From Exiguobacterium antarcticum DSM 14480 (GTDB lineage: Bacteria > Bacillota > Bacilli > Exiguobacteriales > Exiguobacteriaceae): a DNA stretch of 64,000 nt. Where the stretch lies: the NCBI RefSeq assembly GCF_000685865.1, contig NZ_JMKS01000003.1, positions 1,803,001 to 1,867,000 of the forward strand. Direction: 5' to 3'. Below are positions 60,645-64,000 of this stretch, piece after piece. The position numbers were made by a program, and so were the translations under genes. How positions within the stretch are numbered: the stretch's first letter is position 1; every line of letters begins with the position of its first letter. The notes under the pieces are model-generated. The model made no database searches, had not been told where the DNA came from, and worked only from the letters and a program-made list of their open reading frames with translations.

Positions 60645-61831
60645 TTCGTGATCCCCCAAGCGTCAAGGGCGACCCGTAATTCTTCCTGCCGCGTTGCGGC
60701 ACTTGTCAACGATTCTCCGGTCAGTGCGGCGTCGAGCGCCTGACGGAATGCAAGGACACCGGCAGCGGCACCTTGCGGATGACCGTGAACGCCGCCTCCG
60801 GCATTGATGACGGAATCGATGCCGAAATCATGAACGAGTTGGGCGATGAGACCGGGATGGATTCCGGCGGACGGGACCGGGAGAATCGTTTTTGTATTAC
60901 CGATTCGGGTCGCTTCGACCGCAATCCCGCGGGCCAAGTCTTTGGCGAGGGCGACGTTCCCGTACGGCGACGGGAACAGTGTCAAGTCGGCACCAGCGAG
61001 TCGCGGTAACGTCCCGAGTAACACGGGAGCGGAAATCCCGTAATCAGGACTTGCGATCAAGGCACCGCTTAAGGCCGGGTGATTAAAGATTGGAACGGAA
61101 ATGTCCGGATCAGCAGCTAACTCGCGCAGGACATCGAGTCCGTATGTAAACGTGTTGAGCAGGAAGGCCGTCGCACCTGCTTCAATCAAACGTTTTGCCT
61201 GCTCTTTCAAGCGGAAGACCGGACCGCTCAACGTAATCGCATAAAGAGCCCGTTTACCGGTCTGTTCATAATGTGCATGGAGAACTTCTCGTCCAATCCG
61301 TGCCCGGTCGAGTGCCGGTGTCAACGGATTGTCGTATAAGATTTCATCATCTTTGACGAGATCAATCCCACCGGCAAGCTGGGCTTCAAGTTGTTCCCGT
61401 AAAAAAACGAGGTCCCGTCCGATGACGCCTTTAAATATGCTCATCAACAGAGGGCGGTCATGGACTTGGATCAATTGACGGACGCCCTCGATGCCGAATT
61501 TAGCACCGGGAAAATCCGGTGTGAACGTAGCGGGAAGCTGAAGATCCGTCAGTTTGATTTGACCGTCGAGCGACAGCTTGCCGAAGACGGTCGTCAAAAT
61601 CGCCGAAAAGTCTCGTGAGACGTTGTGTTCCGGATAACGGATTGTGACATACCCTTTTCCGTCGTGTTCTTCCGTATGGACGACTTGTCCTTTAAAGGAT
61701 TCAAGCTGTTGTTGTTCCAAATGATTCAAATCGGTCCATGAGCCGACCGTCAGACCGAGGGCGATTTGCTCTGCCCGTTTTGGTAACTGATCGGTCACGC
61801 CGAGTTGGTACGTTGCGGTAATGTACGCCAT
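60641..61831 (-). CDS. mtnW: 2,3-diketo-5-methylthiopentyl-1-phosphate enolase (RuBisCO-like)
   Basis: A 396-residue RuBisCO-like protein of the methionine-salvage branch. GGIDLVKDDEILYDNP matches the KDDE motif of the metal site and is near residue 160; GGGVHGHPQGAAAGVLAF near the end binds phosphate. It lacks carboxylase function in this family and enolises the diketone. It is the first gene after the SAM riboswitch, and GGGAGAG precedes ATG 61831. Confidence 0.95.
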   Translation of the reverse strand: MAYITATYQLGVTDQLPKRAEQIALGLTVGSWTDLNHLEQQQLESFKGQVVHTEEHDGKGYVTIRYPEHNVSRDFSAILTTVFGKLSLDGQIKLTDLQLPATFTPDFPGAKFGIEGVRQLIQVHDRPLLMSIFKGVIGRDLVFLREQLEAQLAGGIDLVKDDEILYDNPLTPALDRARIGREVLHAHYEQTGKRALYAITLSGPVFRLKEQAKRLIEAGATAFLLNTFTYGLDVLRELAADPDISVPIFNHPALSGALIASPDYGISAPVLLGTLPRLAGADLTLFPSPYGNVALAKDLARGIAVEATRIGNTKTILPVPSAGIHPGLIAQLVHDFGIDSVINAGGGVHGHPQGAAAGVLAFRQALDAALTGESLTSAATRQEELRVALDAWGITK

Positions 61832-61861
61832 GATCGTCGTCTCTCCCTTGTTAAAAAATAC

Positions 61862-61894
61862 AAAAATGGTCCCTCGTCAATGACAAGAGACCAT
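61862..61894 (-). terminator. Riboswitch-controlled terminator upstream of mtnW
   Basis: On the minus strand ATGGTCTCTTGTCA pairs with TGACGAGGGACCAT, followed by TTTTTG. It is immediately after the SAM aptamer. Confidence 0.85.
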
Positions 61895-61911
61895 GAAGAA
61901 TTGCGCGTGGA

Positions 61912-62011
61912 CTCTTATCTGTCAGCGTGTTAGCTGCAAGAATTAGCACCGTGCCAAATGGTCGGTTGCTGCGACATCGTAGGGCTCGTCCCTCCGTCTG
62001 CTCTTGATAAG
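61912..62011 (-). ncRNA. SAM-I (S-box) riboswitch controlling mtnWXBD
   Basis: The transcribed strand starts CTTATCAAGAG and contains CGGAGGGACGAGCCC. It continues with GCAGCAACCGACCATTTGG and CACGGTGCTAATTC and ends with the pairing GATAAGAG. All S-box core elements are present. Confidence 0.95.
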
Positions 62012-62042
62012 AATTGGATGAAATTGTGAAATATAATTGCAA

Positions 62043-62070
62043 TTTTTACATGAGATGACGGACTTGTCAA
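62043..62070 (-). promoter_or_regulatory. Promoter of the mtnWXBD operon
   Basis: Minus strand -35 TTGACA (62070-62065), a 16-bp spacer and -10 TAAAAA (62048-62043), with an upstream TG. The -10 is a weak match. Confidence 0.5.
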
Positions 62071-62154
62071 ACTATTTTTTGAAAATTTATTTTTTTGAAA
62101 ATACTTCTTCTATAGACGATTCCGTTTTTGAATCCGTTTCACTAAAAATTGGAA

Positions 62155-62184
62155 TTGACAGACTACCAGCAACGCACGTAGTAT
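62155..62184 (+). promoter_or_regulatory. Promoter of the mtnKA operon
   Basis: -35 TTGACA (62155-62160), an 18-bp spacer and -10 TAGTAT (62179-62184). It lies about 40 bases before the plus-strand S-box. Confidence 0.65.
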
Positions 62185-62221
62185 TCAAATCAACATCAAA
62201 TCACACGACAACTACATATGA

Positions 62222-62324
62222 CTCTTATCGTGAGTTGGCAGAGGGAATTGGCCCGAAGACGCCGCAGCAACCGACCATCCGGCACGGTGCTACATCCAAC
62301 AGACATTCGTCTGAGAGATAAGAG
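62222..62324 (+). ncRNA. SAM-I (S-box) riboswitch controlling mtnKA
   Basis: CTCTTATCGTGAG opens the P1 stem. GCAGAGGGAATTGGCCCGAA, GCAGCAACCGACCATCCGG and CACGGTGCTACATCC follow, and GAGATAAGAG closes P1. The core is almost the same as in the divergent mtnW aptamer. Confidence 0.95.
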
Positions 62325-62340
62325 GACGGAGTATTCTACT

Positions 62341-62375
62341 GCGCCTCTTTTCTTTGACGAAAAGGGGCGTTTTTT
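62341..62375 (+). terminator. Riboswitch-controlled terminator upstream of mtnK
   Basis: CGCCTCTTTTC (62342-62352) pairs with GAAAAGGGGCG (62359-62369), followed by TTTTTT. Confidence 0.9.
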
Positions 62376-62402
62376 CGTGTGATCATCAAGGGGGAAATCA
62401 TA

Positions 62403-63572
62403 ATGGGATATCAAGCATTTACAGTACAGGACGCCATCGAACGGGTTCGGACACTCGGTCTGATCGGCAATGAACCGGTGACGGCAGAAGAAATCGGGGA
62501 CGGCAATTTAAACCTGGTCTTTCGGATTCATGCGGGGGACCAGCACCTGATTTTAAAACAAGCGTTACCGTATGCGAAGGTCGTCGGTGAAAGCTGGCCG
62601 CTGTCGCTCGAGCGGGCATGGATCGAACAGTCAGCGTTAAAAGAATTCGCGAAAGTCGCGATTCCGTTCGTCCCGCGTGTTTATCATGCCAGTAAAGAAG
62701 AAGCCTTTACGGTGATGGAAGACTTGTCTCATCTGACAATCGTCCGGGCTGGATTGCTTGAGGGAGAGAAGTATCCGTTGCTCGCGGAACACATCGGTTC
62801 GTATTTGGCACGGACGCTCTTTTATACGTCGGATTTTGCCCTCGGCCCGGTCGCGAAAAAACAGATCGCCCGTCAGTACTACAATCCGGATCTGTGCGAC
62901 ATCACGGAGAAACTGATCTTCACGGATCCGTTTTATGACGCGGAAACGAATGCGATTGAAGCAGGACTGGAAGCGGAAGTCGACCGGGTCTGGAACGACG
63001 CGGAGCTGAAACGGGAAGTCGCGAAGCTCGAAGCACTTTTCATCACGAAAGGTGATGCCTTGCTGCATGGCGACTTACATACCGGAAGTATTTTTGCTTC
63101 AGCCGATGAAACGAAAGTCATCGATCCCGAGTTCGCGTTTTACGGACCGTTTGGGTTTGATGTTGGTCAGTTCATCGCGCATCTGTTTTTTGCCGCTTAT
63201 CCGAACTATGACCAGTTGCGCGAGGAACGGATCAAGGACATCGATACGTTTTGGCTGACGTTTGCGTCGACGTTCAAGGCGTTGTGGGAGCGGGAAGCGG
63301 TGGAACCGTTCCGTTCAGCGGACGGTCTCGTCGAGGATGTTCTCAGTACGATTTTACAGGATGCGCTTGGATTTGCCGGATGTGAATTGATCCGCCGGAC
63401 GATTGGACTGGCACTGGTCGCGGACTTGGAACAGATTGCCGATCCGACCGTTCGTCTCGAACGGAAACGCCATGCGTTACGCCTCGGTGCTGCGTTGATC
63501 AAACGCCGGACGGAATGCAAGACGTTTACGGATCTGCGGAACTTTGACGTAACGGAGGAACTCAGCCGATGA
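62403..63572 (+). CDS. mtnK: Methylthioribose kinase
   Basis: A 389-residue kinase of the choline/aminoglycoside kinase fold. LHGDLHTGSIFA is the catalytic loop and VIDPEFAFYGPFGFDVGQFIAHL holds the metal-binding Asp. EEIGDGNLNLVFRI is the nucleotide loop and LILKQALPY the lysine. It phosphorylates 5-methylthioribose at the start of this branch. AAGGGGG lies before ATG 62403, and the gene overlaps mtnA by four bases. Confidence 0.95.
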   Translation: MGYQAFTVQDAIERVRTLGLIGNEPVTAEEIGDGNLNLVFRIHAGDQHLILKQALPYAKVVGESWPLSLERAWIEQSALKEFAKVAIPFVPRVYHASKEEAFTVMEDLSHLTIVRAGLLEGEKYPLLAEHIGSYLARTLFYTSDFALGPVAKKQIARQYYNPDLCDITEKLIFTDPFYDAETNAIEAGLEAEVDRVWNDAELKREVAKLEALFITKGDALLHGDLHTGSIFASADETKVIDPEFAFYGPFGFDVGQFIAHLFFAAYPNYDQLREERIKDIDTFWLTFASTFKALWEREAVEPFRSADGLVEDVLSTILQDALGFAGCELIRRTIGLALVADLEQIADPTVRLERKRHALRLGAALIKRRTECKTFTDLRNFDVTEELSR

Positions 63573-64000
63573 GTCAATTCGTTCAGAGCATCATCTATGA
63601 AAATGGGACGGTGACGATTTTGGACCAAACCCGTCTGCCGCAAGAAGAACGGTATGAAGTGATCCAGGACTTGGCGCAAGCGATTGACGCCATTAAACAA
63701 CTTCGTGTCCGTGGGGCACCGGCAATCAGTTTATTTGGTGGTTTTATCCTGGTCCAAGAAGCGTTCCGTCGGACGACAGGACCGCTTGACGAGGTGAAAC
63801 AGGAACTGTTGACGGTGTCGGCACAATTACTGTCCACCCGGCCGACCGCCGTCAATTTGCGAAACGTCCTTGACGAACTGAATCAACTCATTGTTTCGGC
63901 AACGACGCTTGCGGAACTGCCGAAACGTCTGGAACAAAAAGCACTGGCGCTTTATGAGGCGGATGCCAAGACCTCCCGGCAAATCGGTATTCATGCGCTA
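63569..64000 (+). CDS. mtnA: S-methyl-5-thioribose-1-phosphate isomerase, N-terminal part
   Basis: The gene runs off the right edge; 144 codons are visible without a stop. It starts MSQFVQSIIYENG, then has LDQTRLPQEERY and IKQLRVRGAPAISLFGGF. The RVRGAPA segment is the substrate phosphate region of MtnA and related eIF2B-like isomerases. It converts methylthioribose-1-phosphate to methylthioribulose-1-phosphate. The ATG overlaps the mtnK stop, so the two form a single unit behind the SAM riboswitch. Confidence 0.93.
   Translation, partial: MSQFVQSIIYENGTVTILDQTRLPQEERYEVIQDLAQAIDAIKQLRVRGAPAISLFGGFILVQEAFRRTTGPLDEVKQELLTVSAQLLSTRPTAVNLRNVLDELNQLIVSATTLAELPKRLEQKALALYEADAKTSRQIGIHAL

Noticed and set aside
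61862-62375. Clustered stems and repeats taken as a possible CRISPR or repeat array
   Set aside because: The repeated blocks are the conserved cores of two divergent SAM-I riboswitches and their terminators.
1-64000. Anti-phage or other defence island
   Set aside because: No restriction, CRISPR-Cas, toxin-antitoxin or phage-type gene was recognised; the only mobile element is the IS30-family copy in paaK.

Overview
The window looks like a chromosomal segment of a low-to-mid GC Bacillota bacterium, most likely Exiguobacterium. This is an inference from the gene set, strong AAGGAGG ribosome-binding sites, S-box and ykkC riboswitches, a DinR-type LexA box and CcpA cre sites; no rRNA or marker gene is present to prove it. 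The window starts inside an MMPL transporter gene and ends inside mtnA.

Region 1 (1-4700): the end of an MMPL transporter gene, an MBL-fold hydrolase whose best start is a non-standard codon, a 42-residue membrane protein, an unrecognised protein and a ROK-family repressor. Region 2 (4058-16832): a ten-gene galactoside operon. It has a promoter overlapped by a consensus cre and followed by a palindrome that could be the ROK operator. The genes are an unknown protein, an ABC importer without its ATPase, a GH42 beta-galactosidase, a GH36 alpha-galactosidase and the full Leloir set galK-galE-galT-galM. Oligosaccharides would be imported, trimmed inside the cell and fed to UDP-glucose metabolism.

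Region 3 (16860-23740, minus strand): an O6-alkylguanine methyltransferase gene and a branched-chain keto-acid operon (hotdog thioesterase, leucine dehydrogenase, E1alpha, E1beta, E2, E3) with a cre near its start. Region 4 (23960-35570): a phenylacetate degradation cluster, paaK-A-B-C-D, an EthD-like gene, enoyl-CoA hydratases, an aldehyde dehydrogenase, paaH, a thiolase and paaX. The first gene, paaK, is split by a complete IS30-family element. Removing the element and one copy of its 5-bp target duplication restores an open paaK, so the insertion looks recent.

Region 5 (35577-58810): mostly single genes and short operons. They include a gamma-carbonic-anhydrase-like protein, a nitronate monooxygenase-like protein, a pair of small DMT-type proteins, msrA behind a SAM-I riboswitch, an M20 amidohydrolase, a large SH3-repeat NlpC/P60 hydrolase, and a guanidine-I riboswitch in front of a paired SMR exporter. 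Further along are a YflT-domain protein, two oxidoreductases, an EAL phosphodiesterase, a LemA/TPM pair, UppP, a Cd/Zn P-type ATPase, a ZIP transporter, an SOS-controlled uvrX-yolD operon and a pentapeptide-repeat protein. Region 6 (58762-64000): the methionine salvage pathway as two divergent operons, mtnW-X-B-D (minus) and mtnK-A (plus), each behind its own SAM-I riboswitch and terminator.

No CRISPR array, tRNA, rRNA, prophage or obvious anti-phage island is visible. The most unusual points are the dissected paaK insertion, the unknown first gene of the galactoside operon with its compact control region, msrA as a sole SAM-riboswitch target, the hotdog gene heading the keto-acid operon, and the apparent ATA/ATC start at 736-742.
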